64,000 nucleotides of DNA from Cryptomeria japonica (Eukaryota > Streptophyta > Pinopsida > Cupressales > Cupressaceae): NCBI RefSeq assembly GCF_030272615.1, contig NC_081415.1, forward strand, positions 375,487,392-375,551,391, read 5' to 3'. The notes below the pieces were generated by a model. That model was not told the origin of the DNA. It searched no databases and saw only the letters and a list, made by a program, of their open reading frames with translations. Both the position numbers and the translations under genes were made by a program. Positions 49,704 through 60,233 of the stretch are shown one piece after another (position 1 is the first letter of the stretch; the number at the start of each line of letters is the position of its first letter).

Positions 49704-51512
49704 CTAGTTGGCGCCCTCTCTCTCATCACCTGGTGGAGGAGGAGGATCCTGATGCCCAGGATCCTGATGAGGTGCTTGTGCTCCCTCTGATCTAGCCATA
49801 TACTGTGAATAGGGTTGCACCTGCTGTGCAACAGGAACTGCAGCACTATACGTTGCTACATAATATGTAGCCCTCCTGCTCTGGAGAAGCACCTCCTGTC
49901 GAAGAGACTCTATCTCTGCTCTCGACTCGGCTCTCAATGTTGTGATCTGGCGATCACGCTCGGCCCTAATCTTGACCAGCTGCCGGTCTCGTTCTGCCAG
50001 CTGAGTCTGAGCCACTGTCAACTGTGACTGCAACTTTGCAAGGCGTGCTCTCATTAACCGTCCTGTGTCGACCCCCTGCTCTCTCACAGGCTCTCCACCG
50101 CCATCTCCACCTGTGGCTCCACCCTGCTCATCCCACCGCTGTCATACCTACCTCAGAGCTGCTCGCTCCTCCTCTCCGCCACCCAACCTCACGCCTACTC
50201 TCCCAAGGGATCCACCCTCACCTCTCTGTTGTCCAGCATCAGCTCGCACTCCGCTGCTGCTAGCACCAGGATCACCACCAGTCCATCGTGGAGCATCTGG
50301 TCTCTGTGCCTATCTCTGGCCCTATCCCTGCCTATGGCCTTGTCTCTGTGCCTATCCCTGTGTCGATGCAGGGGCATCATCCTCCACATCCTCAATATCA
50401 GGAGCATGCTCTGCAGGATCCGTAAACCGAGGGAATGGATGCTGCTAAAAGTAATCCCTGTATTGGGGCAATACCCCCACATCTGCTATATCATCCAGGT
50501 AATCCCACTTCAGACGATGTAAACCTGTCAACTCCTACATCACTAAAGCATAGGATAGCCTAGGTGACCATCCCTGCCTCTCCTCATTAGCGTATCGAGC
50601 ATATGTCGTATACTCCTAAGAGATCCCCTACGGTCGGTCATACTGCCTCATCACTCGTGAAACAATGAATCGCTCCACAACAGTCTGCAACCTCCCAATC
50701 AATGGGCGTGTAACAAAAAAATCTCTCTGAACCGCCCACCAGTCATCCCATGACTCCAACCCCCTGTACGGTCTCCATATGACAGCTATCAAATCATCGA
50801 GCTATCATCGCCAGAAGTCTGTCTTGCCTAGATGGGGCTGCATAATATATCTGACATACCTGTAGATAATAGGTTGCCCGGGCTCTCTGCTATCATCAAC
50901 TATCGGCCGACAAATGGGAAGGTGCTCCCAAGCCCACACCTGTAAAATGTAAACCCCTGCAGCCATGCTCCGCCCATCTCTGTAAACAATCTCATGCATC
51001 TCCCGATACATGTGGGCCAATAAGCAAGAGCCCCAGCCAAGTCTCTGAGGGGTCTCTATCAACCTCTCCAGCATACGACCCCATCCGCTCTGAAAACCCT
51101 GTTGCCCTCTGTTTGGCATCAAGAAGCAACCAATGAAACCTGCTAGGACACATGCCAGTGGATACTCCTCACTATACCTGCCCATCAATATATCCCAACT
51201 CATAGAACGAGTCAAGATATCAGGATCCCTGAATATGTTCCTAAGAGCATGTAGTCCATGTAACAATGCAGTATCACAATCCACCTTATCCCCAACAAAA
51301 GGGATACGAAGGATCCTATACACATCCTCAGGAGTGATAGTCAACTCCCTAACTGGAAAATGAAAGGTATTATGCTCTGAATGAAATCACTCTACCAACG
51401 TTGTCAGCATCCCGTGGTTCACACGGATATCAGGTAACCTCATCAGGTGAGTAAAGCCACACATATCAATATGAGCCTTCTCAACCTTAGACAAATCACG
51501 AACCAAAGCCAT
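49704..51512 (-). pseudogene. Antisense plant-mobile-domain (PMD) and coiled-coil ORF
   Basis: Reads against the element from an ATG at 51,512-51,510. Motifs match the plant mobile domain: FHFPVRELTITPEDVYRILR (~51,366-51,310), GWGSCLLAHMYREMHEI (~51,030-50,985) and ILQVWAWEHLPICRP (~50,950-50,905). A block WDDWWAVQRDFFVTRP follows. The C-terminus (50,087-49,704) is a heptad-rich coiled coil (QSQLTVAQTQLAERDRQL) with a proline-rich end. Stops at 51,387-51,389 and 50,802-50,807 and later frameshifts break it. PMDs occur in host proteins (MAIN, MAIL1) and in transposons. Extra ORFs, some antisense, are known in Tat elements such as Grande. A role in silencing escape or DNA binding would be speculation. 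Confidence 0.8.
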
Positions 51513-51725
51513 AGTGGGAGGATTTACGCATCTAAAGAGCACAGGAGGTAAGCACACCTACGACAATCCAACAATGAAGCATCAGAAAATAGTCCAAGTG
51601 AGCCTACAAGAGAAGTTAAACATCACGCAAATCCAACTAAGTCAAATGCAAAACCAAAATTTCATGTTTACACTTACAAAAATGGTCACTGTTTTTCGAA
51701 CGACAAAACACAGTTAAGTAGAATC

Positions 51726-51901
51726 TCGTACGAGTTAGGAATGGCTCTCGTACGAGAAAATAGCCTCAAATGACACTTTATTGGACTCCACATGACAAAA
51801 TGGTCTCCTAACCGACCTGTCGTACGACACAAGGGTGGATCCAGTATGACAAATCTAATGGCTTCAAACGATAAAAGAAAAATTGCCAGTTTTTCGTACG
51901 A
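51726..51901. promoter_or_regulatory. TCGTACGA palindrome cluster upstream of the antisense ORF
   Basis: Perfect palindromes at 51,726, 51,748, 51,820 and 51,894, 214-390 bp upstream of the antisense ATG. Could contain an antisense promoter or a signal for the element RNA; function not shown. Confidence 0.65.
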
Positions 51902-51909
51902 GACAGGAT

Positions 51910-53247
51910 CCTATCTCACACGATGAAACATGACACCCGACCCAAAACCCATGAAAAACGTGAAAAATGCATTAAAAATTTCAAAATTGGAAACATGAAC
52001 AGGCTTCAAATCGATCACTTACTGCTGGCACATAGTTTTGGGGTTGATTATGTCTTCTCTAGCGCTTGAATCGATGCTGACAAGTAGGGACCACCATTTT
52101 TCTTCGCAGAAGGCTTTTTGAATTTTCAAACTTGGAGGGTTAAAATAAATTGAAAATGACACTTTCGTCCCATATATAGCCAAAAACCTAATTTTTCAAC
52201 TTGCTCCGATGGACACGAAAATTGTACCCTAGCTAATGTGCCTGCTTTGATTCCATTTTCGAGATCGAAATCGAAATTCAAGATCATCTTGCTAGTCAAT
52301 TTCACAATTTGGACCACTTATCGCTCTGTTCATCAAATTCTCAGTCTTTCTTTGATTTGCGCTCAATTTCTCAACAATCAACGCTGAATATCAATTTCAA
52401 ATTTACGAATCAACTTTGCGATCAATTTAATCTTCAAAATTCTTCAAAATCACTTCGCGCTCAAATAACTAATCATTGCTCAAGATTGCCTAAAATCAAC
52501 TACCCTCGCTATTATTTCAATTTCGCTCCCGAGGGGGCATATTCACGACCTTATGACCTCACATCTTACAAGTCGAGAAAATTTTCAAATCTTCATCAAA
52601 AGTCGAGCAAAATATTTTCAATTAAAGAAAATCAATCCTCATCGCTAAGAGGCATCTCAGCTTCATCGCTTCACATCAAGTTGAGATCTCTCGATCATCC
52701 AAATATAATCAATCGCTAGGGGCATATCAGTTTCATCGCTTCACATCAAGCTGATATTTGTCCTTCATGTGAATTAATCTCTTAGCGTTAATCAGTTTCA
52801 TCGCTTCAAATCAAACTTATTATTCGTTTAAACTTAATCAAAAGTTTAAAGAGTTTCTTTGATCACACTAAATCTAAGTAGGTGTTCAGTATTCATTTCT
52901 TGATCAAGTTGGATGGTTTAGTCTTCGCTCATCGTGTCTTGATCAATCAACTTCAAGATCGATTTTTATCATCACTCACTGTATCTAAGTTCAATCAAGT
53001 TCTAGATCAGTAAGATCCGCTTCTTGATCAATCAAGTTCAAGTTCGGTATCTTTTGTTTTCTATCGTTCCTCAATTCAATCAAGTTCGGGATCGGTATCA
53101 CTTTAATCTGACTTTATTCAGCTTTGTCGCTTCGAATCAAGCTAAAGACCTTGCTTTTCATCTAGTTCGTGATCAATCAAGTTTAGAATTGGTATCTCCT
53201 AGACATCACACATTCTTTGAACCAACGCGCTGCTTGCACATTAATTC
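51910..53247 (+). other. 3' non-coding region with TCAA/ATCA-rich repeats
   Basis: No pol motif. From ~52,260 the sequence is full of short near-repeats such as TTCATCGCTTCA.ATCAA and GATCAATCAAGTTC. Frames here are chance results of this simple composition. Confidence 0.5.
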
Positions 53248-53260
53248 AAAGAGGGGCAAA
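53248..53260 (+). promoter_or_regulatory. Polypurine tract of the giant element
   Basis: AAAGAGGGGCAAA directly abuts the 3' LTR start TGTAATACCC. Confidence 0.88.
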
Positions 53261-54416
53261 TGTAATACCCTAAAATTGGTCATCTAAACCATGGGCCCCT
53301 AATCTCGACAACATCACCAAGGTCCTAACCAAGGCAATTAAATCAATCTTGAGCACATTATTAATTCTTTAATTATCAAAAATCACATGGCAAATCAATT
53401 ACTCAATATTAATTAAATATTTATTTAATTAATTGAATCATTTCCAAGAATATCATTTTGATCAATTATCCTATTTTAATTTATTAAATATCTTTGCATA
53501 TTTAATTAATTAATAAATTTGTCATTCAATCATGCGAAAAGAATTAATTTACTACAAGAAGAAGAATTTATTACAAAACAAAGAGTTGAATTGAAAATTA
53601 AATAAAATAATTGAATTGAGAGAAATCAAACTTGAGATATTATTTCTTTTTCTTTTTTAGAACTTGAAATCAGAAAAGCAATTAATTGAATTATTAATTA
53701 TTCTCTTAAATTGGAACTCGAAGCTTTTCAGAAAAAGAAGTTCAGTTGCATTAAAAAGACCTTTTTCTTGAATAAATCAAATATGTGCATGGAATTATCT
53801 ATTTTTATCTGATATGCATGGAATTAATTTATTATTATTTTCCAATGAAACTTGGACTTGTAATTTGAATGCATTTCAATTGAACTATAATTGGAATCTA
53901 TCTCAAGGTTAACTCAACCTGATTTCTCAATTATTTTCAATTAATCCTAAATTGAGCTTTTTCTCTTGTGATTCTCTATAAATTCAGTCTTCGGCTCTCA
54001 TTCCAATTCACCCCAGAGATTTTTGAGAACACGCTTGGAAATTGTTATCATGCTGATTTTGCTATGGAGTCATTGATATATTGTGCTCTCTTTTTTTTAG
54101 ATTACTTGCATCCATTATTGCTTGCATCCATTATTGCTTGAATTGATTATTGCTTGAATTATTCATCCATCTTGCATCCATATAGCTTAAATATCATATA
54201 GATTAAATCCTTCGTCTTGGTGTAGTCTAGTCACTGGTATTGCTTATAAAAATATGAGAGCAATCTTATACTCGCATCTTTTAGAAGGAAATTGGTCGAT
54301 TTGTCATGGTTTTCTTATTAATGCTTATATTTGACTATCCATGCATATAATGACTAAATTGAAGTGTTGTGTATTGCAAATACAGCTCCTTATCCCACTT
54401 TTCACACACACACACA
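53261..54416 (+). repeat. 3' LTR of the giant element
   Basis: 1156 bp. Same ends as the 5' LTR; the terminal CA run is two units longer. TATA box at 53,977-53,982. TSD CTTGC follows at 54,417. Confidence 0.92.
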
Positions 54417-54421
54417 CTTGC

Positions 54422-55320
54422 TTTGTCTTAAGTGGATGAAATGATAGAGATACTTATAAGCTATATATAACAGATAAATATTGTTTTAAAAAGACAGATT
54501 TGATCTATTTACATATTTTATAACAATGTATGAAGTAAATGGGAAATGCTATCTATACCATGAAGAAGTTATCATACATAATTTAGTGTCTCAATTGATA
54601 ATGATAAGAAAACAAGACTTTACCTATTTTTACCATTTGTAAATATATGTTCTAGAGGTTAATAAATACTATATATTAACATAAAAAGGAACTATTCTAG
54701 TTATGTTTAGTTTCAATTTATAATTATAAGATGGATGAGGAATTATATTTATACTTTCTTGTTTATCTCGTGATTATGTACATTGATTTATTAACTCAAT
54801 TCAAACTCATAAAGGTAGTTAAGAACAATCACATATTCATTTTAAATAGTTAGCCTTAATTTTGGAGATGAGTGTGATAGTGGGGAAATGATATGTTTAG
54901 TTGAACTTGTGAGGGTTATAAAAGTACAATTAAGAAAGTGGGTATTGTTATCTCTTAAACTTGCACCCGAACTGAGTTGTGAAATTTAGTTAGCAAGAGA
55001 AACATGGGAACATTCTCGGGTTGTAGGTTACCCAAAGTGAGAATGAACCTTCGATATGGTTGGCTTCCTAGCTGGTTATCACCAATAATTACTTATTTTT
55101 GAAAGGAAAAGGGAGAAGGAATGCTTGAAAAGGGAATGCTGAAAATGAAAATATTGGGTGATACACCAAACTAACTAGGACTATAAAAGTTCAGATTTTC
55201 ATACACTTGAATACTAATGACATAATTTAAATTGCACAACTTATTTCTATAAGTTCATGCAAAAACATTTCATAGGAAAGTTTGAATGCATTATCTTTTA
55301 AAAAAGGAAAATACTTTCAC
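54422..55320. other. No gene recognised
   Basis: AT-rich right flank of the giant element's insertion site, with no motif. Confidence 0.4.
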
Positions 55321-55323
55321 ATT

Positions 55324-55690
55324 CTAAAAGACATATGCAACTTTAAACACAACCTGCAACCAATGCAACTTTAAAAACAACATGTGCATTATAGACTCAT
55401 TTGTGGTAGCCCAAATTCCTCTAATCGACAATCTCAAAAAGTGATATACGTCCTTGCTAATAACAATAATCTCCCAAGTCGGTAGGTGAAAAATGACAAT
55501 GTTGCTCCTCCATCTCTCTACTAATGCAGTCAACATGGTCATGTGAGATCTAATATGAGGCATACACACTAGATGACCCAATCGAATTACATCAATGTGA
55601 GCCCACTTTGTAGGTCTAAATCCATCAGCTACCCTCAGAACCACTGAGCACCTCTCATGGCTCACCAAGATGTCTATGCTCCACTACATC
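55324..55690 (-). pseudogene. PMD fragment, antisense to another Tat-like 3' end
   Basis: The - strand frame holds LRVADGFRPTKWAHIDVI, MPHIRSHMTMLTALVERW and IVISKDVYHFLRLSIRG, homologous to the N-terminal part of the giant element's antisense ORF (KAHIDMCGFTHLMRLPDIR and the FHFP..ELTITPEDVYRILR block). It is truncated after ~115 residues. Its position, antisense and ~900 bp before a polypurine tract and LTR start, copies the giant element's layout. Confidence 0.7.
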
Positions 55691-55842
55691 CAATAAAATT
55701 AGTGTGTCAGACTAATTTCTTCTATCTATCTTATATTTTCTTGGTTTTCTAACTCTTATTTTTTCCTTGTTTCCCTTCGATCCCCCCATTTGTGGTAGTT
55801 TTCTTCTTTTTTAACAGTAACAAAGCAATCCTGCTAGTCCTT

Positions 55843-55980
55843 AGCGAAATTGCGATCTTGCTATTTATTTTCATGATCTTGCAAGAGCGGGAACATAATC
55901 CCGCAATGTTCTTTCTACCCTTTTCCTAACAGCGAGATTGCGACCCCGCTGGCATAAAGTAGCAGGATTGCATTCCTATC
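55843..55980. promoter_or_regulatory. Iterated AGCGRGATTGCGATCCCGCT-like palindromes
   Basis: Imperfect palindromic copies at 55,843-55,862, 55,887-55,904 (GCGGGAACATAATCCCGC), 55,931-55,950 (AGCGAGATTGCGACCCCGCT) and 55,961-55,980. They sit upstream of the antisense PMD fragment, where the giant element has its TCGTACGA cluster. Confidence 0.55.
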
Positions 55981-56577
55981 ATCACCCTCAGCGAACCTGC
56001 CTTTGCAAGATTGTGATACCGAATCTACCATTTTCTAAACCTAACCTACTCAATCCCGCTCTTGTGCATGAGTGGTAGGAACGCATTCATGTCACTTTAG
56101 CATGCAATCCCATGGTTCATGAATCAATGAGATCGTCGTTTTGGTGGCATTAAATGCTAATAAATGCATAAAAATTAAACCAAAACTCAAGTTTTTTGAG
56201 ACATACCTCATGATCAGGTTTCTTCTTCCTCTTGACACTCACCACCATGTTTTCACGATGCCTCGGGATCTCTCTACCTTTCATCTCATCCAACAATTTC
56301 AAAGCTCTCAACTATACAAGATAAATGTTAAAGGGCTCTAATTTTCTCTAAATTATCTCTCATACATAGTAAAAGCCCTATTTTTCATTGTCATGGTCCC
56401 TTTGTGACCATTTTTCTTTCTATTTCTTCCTGTGATCATCTTTTTGAGGATCATTTTCTCTTGCTGAAATTATTTCTTGTCCTTCTTTCATCCACATGAG
56501 GCATTTTTATCGCTCCTCGTTCTTCTAGTCGCTGGTATCTTTTAGTCTTCACACCGACGCTATTTTAGTGTCATCGT

Positions 56578-56590
56578 GAAGAGGGGAAAA
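56578..56590 (+). promoter_or_regulatory. Polypurine tract of a second Tat-like element
   Basis: GAAGAGGGGAAAA immediately precedes TGTAGACATC, a TG-starting LTR edge. Closely similar in form and place to the giant element's tract. Confidence 0.65.
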
Positions 56591-58260
56591 TGTAGACATC
56601 AAAATTTGATTAGTTTGTGCATTTATGTCTTGTTTTGATCTATCAGATTCAACATGTGGGGTAAAATATGGCTCCCATAAGGGTTGAGCCCATCATGCTA
56701 CCATTTTGTGTTTCTATCAAAGCTGAGAGTATTTCTTATGTCATGAAAGCTCAAGCAAGAGGAAACTCATTATTCATAACAATGAGCTAATGATACCACT
56801 TTTATAAACAAGAAGCTTCAGCTCAATGGAACTATATTTACATAAGAAAGGCCATCAAAAGCCCAATGGAACAGTCATAATGTGTGAGAGAATGAAGATT
56901 CAAAAGAAGGAAAATTGCAATCATGTAGCACATGTTATGCACAACATCTTGTAGCAACATTAAGGACAGAAAAATGATTAAGGATCACTATAATAGTAAC
57001 ATAGATCTTCACCATCATTGTTATGTTAGTAGTGGATAGAGGGAAGACAAAACTAAACATAGTCAAAATGCAATCTAATAAGTTTTGTCATTCATTAATA
57101 GTGGTCACCTTCAAAGTAGGCAATGGTGATCTGCAATAAGATGGCAACAAAGCATACAAAAGAGGCATAAGGACAAGGTTTTCACAGTCACATAAGTGCC
57201 ATTGATGAACTATAGTGATGGAAAAACAAAACCAACAACATTCAAGTAAATGGTAGCTATTTTCATGAGAGAGATAGAGCTACAGTCGAAAACCCTAAAC
57301 CACAATCTCAGTAGTGGAAGGTGCACAAGATTTGATGTCATATTACCTTGGAATAGCCAGTCTTCAAAAACAAAAGCACTACATATAGTGATCTTAGTCA
57401 CAATAATAGCTATGGAGTAGGTAATGGCCATAGTCTCCAAAACCCGACACAGGAAAAGCTCATTCAAATGGAGATTAACTTACTAGGAGCGACTGCAATG
57501 TTTGCAAGCTCTGCAAATTGTTTCCAAAATTCCTTCACAAATTCCTCAAGAAAATCCCCATGGTGACGCTCAAAAGGAAACTTAGAAGCAATGACAAAGA
57601 AGATGAAATTAATCATTTAGGGTTTGTATGACCCTAATATGCCCGACTACACTAAGGCATTTTTGCCTTTTCTTTTAGCATATTTTCTCTCTTACAAATG
57701 CCCCATGGGTAGTAAAATAAAAAATTTGTTTTACTTTTGTATCCTTTCTTCAATGTTATGATATTTATTAAGTGATTTATGATTGATCACTTAATAAATA
57801 ATATTAATGTAATAATTAATATTTATTAAGTGATGAGTTATAAATCACTTAACAAATATTTCTTATAGAAGTAGGATGACATGTGTTGCCCATTTTATTT
57901 ATTGAGAAAAGGATGTAACCGATAAATTAAATGACAAATACCAAGTCAAAAAGGAGATGAGGATAAAATTTATGAGTAGAGACCAAGTGTATAAAAGGTG
58001 TCATGGAAAGTGCCAATTTTATAGGGCTCATGTGCCAAAGATATAGGGGAGGTTGAAGAGTTGTTAAACACTTGGAGGAGATATACGAGTTGTTTGAGCA
58101 GATTTAGGGGTTTTTTGAGTCAATTTACAGAAGGTTAATGTATTTTGAGGAGTCATCATGTTTGACATGGTCAAACTTGACCTTTTCACCTATTTGGAGG
58201 TCTTTTAGAAGAGATCTTGTTGCTAGATTTTGGGATTTTTGAAGGCATCTGACCCAAGTT
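56591..58260 (+). other. Probable 3' LTR start of a second Tat-like element, then unassigned
   Basis: The LTR would start at TGTAGACATCAAAATTTG. With no second copy in the window its end cannot be fixed. Frames inside have no motif. Two tandem hairpins lie at 57,763-57,867. Confidence 0.45.
57763..57867. repeat. Two adjacent hairpins with the same arms
   Basis: ATTTATTAAGTGAT pairs perfectly with ATCACTTAATAAAT across a 9-nt loop (57,763-57,799). ATTTATTAAGTGAT recurs at 57,831-57,844 and pairs with the imperfect AATCACTTAACAAAT at 57,853-57,867. Confidence 0.7.
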
Positions 58261-58266
58261 GGCTTT

Positions 58267-58960
58267 TTGTTCTTTGGTGGAACCACTTGGGCTTTGCTAC
58301 ATATTCACGTTGTTGACTCATTAGCAGTTCTGAGGGTAGCTGATGGATTCAGACCTACAAAGTGGGCTCGTGTTGACGTAATTGGATTGGTTCATCTAGT
58401 GCATATGCCTCATATTAGATCTCACATGACCATATTGACTACATTAGCAGAGAGATGGAGGAGCAACACTGTCATTTTTCACTTGCTGATTGGGGAGATT
58501 ATTGTTACTAGTGAGGACATATATCACATTTTGAGATTGTCGATTAGAGGAGTTCGGGAAATCGCAGATGAGACACCCCCAAATAATTCTATACATAGAT
58601 TAGTTGGGATAAGGGTTTATGCCACATGCAGTTATCATTGGATTAGGCTCTACAGCAGGCACCACCTAATCGACATATTTACTTTTTTCTATGTGCACTA
58701 GTTAGTAGCTTCATTTTGTCAGATAGAGGTAGGCAATTAGTTGTACTCAACATGATACAGGTATGAATTGATGCAATAGATGGCAGTCGACTGATGGCTT
58801 TGGGGACACTCATTTTGATTGAGTGAGTTATATAAAGAGCTCCATCAGATATGTTACCATGAAGGTCACAGTTTTGGCTATGTGACTTTTCTTCAGGTAT
58901 GGGCATGGGAGCATTTTGCAATGTTGGATTTATGTGAATGTTGTCATCAATGTCAAACCC
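58267..58960 (+). pseudogene. PMD fragment on the + strand
   Basis: LRVADGFRPTKWARVDVI, MPHIRSHMTILTTLAERW and IIVTSEDIYHILRLSIRG match the - strand fragment at 55,324-55,690 (~88% at the DNA level by eye) and the giant element's antisense ORF. After frameshifts, 58,800-58,925 adds LYKELHQICYHEGHSFGY and LQVWAWEHF, the second PMD block. If it too was an antisense ORF, its parent element lay on the - strand. No intact frame. Confidence 0.7.
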
Positions 58961-59159
58961 GGTGATCTAGTTAGGACTAGATGTGGCATAAGCGGTTTTG
59001 GTATTGCAGGTTGAATATCAATGGGAGATAGGTATGTATGTGATATGAAGTAGTAAGGCATAGATAATATACTGGAGTCATCTCTGGAAAATCTTCATCT
59101 GTATAATCTTGTGTTGTGCTTGTCTTGGTTTATATCCACTTCTGGTATTAGTTGTGTGT

Positions 59160-59955
59160 GTTCTTGATGCAGGAGCATCCCCGGTTCATAGCAACCTTTC
59201 ATCAACCAAAAATATTTTCTTTCTATTTTTCTTTATGTTTGTAGTTTCAACATTTCTTTCTGTGTGTCCTGATTTTGGCTCACCGGATCCTGTGGAGTTG
59301 GATTCTACTTGAAGACTTAATCATCTTTCTTATTTCCATACCACATCGCATTTGGATCGTTTTCTGGTAAGATGTCACTATAGGTTTCCTTCATAGTTTC
59401 TTGTTACTGGTTGACAGGACCTATATTGGTGATCTACTGGAACCCCTTTTGAAGCTTGCAGATCCTTGGGCATTGATTATGATGTTCCTTGGAATGTGGC
59501 CGACATTTTCCCACGATCTACACTTCATCCTTTGGATTTTTCAAAGGAATCTTGTGGCGGAGGCCGACCTTGTTGATTTTACATGTTAGGTCTTGTTCTT
59601 CGGGTTTTGATCCCTTTTTGGGCCGACCGGATCCCCTTGGATCGTATATAAAATTATAATTGTACATTAGAATGTAACAATTGAACAATGAAGAAGCTAG
59701 AATAAGCATAGAAGATAGATCTTAAGATTAAAGGTCTCAGTTGTGACCTATTCTGTACTTTAAGAATGTTTTAGCAGGCCTGTGAGATGATTATGTTGTA
59801 ACCCGGTTGTTACTGGTTGGTTGTAATCAATTTTCATATTATAATGCAATTTGTTCCGCATTGCCTCTATCATATCTTTGTCTTTTCATTGTGTTTAATT
59901 TTGTTGATCGGGTCTAGATTGATCTCTTTGAGGTCCCTCACTGGTGACTACTTCA
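59160..59955 (+). repeat. 5' LTR of a chromovirus (left end not resolved)
   Basis: The right end is placed at CTACTTCA, 2 bp before a Met-tRNA primer site. A TATA box (TATATAAA, 59,645-59,652) lies ~310 bp before it. The left edge is a guess, since the partner LTR is outside the window. Confidence 0.55.
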
Positions 59956-59957
59956 AG

Positions 59958-59969
59958 TGGTATCAGAGC
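59958..59969 (+). promoter_or_regulatory. Primer-binding site, initiator tRNA-Met
   Basis: TGGTATCAGAGC on the + strand, followed by a ~270 bp leader to gag. Confidence 0.9.
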
Positions 59970-60233
59970 GAGTTTTTTCATTCCAAAGGTTGTGTGTTTT
60001 GAGGTTTTTGTTGTAGGGTGGTGGATTGTGGATCCCACCTGCAACTGCAGAGGACCAGCGTGAACGATGGTGTGAAGAGAAGATAGGAATGGTGGAGTAT
60101 GTGTAAATGCAGACCCTACTGTGATGGAAATATTATGAGGGATAACAGCCTGATTGGAACTTGTGGAGATAGCCCAAAGAAGAGGCCAACATATTGAAGA
60201 TGTAAGTGAAGATGAAGGAGAAGAAGCCCGGTA

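Larger units (their letters stand above)
34550..54416 (+). mobile_element. Giant Tat-type Ty3/gypsy element with antisense PMD ORF
   Basis: 19,867 bp between perfect TSDs CTTGC (34,545-34,549 and 54,417-54,421). Order: 5' LTR, primer site, 2.2 kb leader, gag, protease, G-patch, RT, RNase H, second (archaeal-type) RNase H, integrase, ~1.6 kb non-coding, antisense PMD/coiled-coil ORF, palindrome cluster, polypurine tract, 3' LTR. The doubled RNase H and large size place it in the Tat lineage (Ogre, Retand and Grande are members). A 2.3 kb chromovirus remnant is nested in pol. Without it the element is ~17.5 kb. LTRs differ at roughly 20-25 positions by eye (~98% identity), while coding regions carry many stops and frameshifts. 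Confidence 0.9.

Noticed and set aside
50024-50522. + strand cysteine/proline/serine-rich frames
   Set aside because: Antisense shadows of the charged C-terminal part of the PMD ORF, where stop-poor composition opens several frames.
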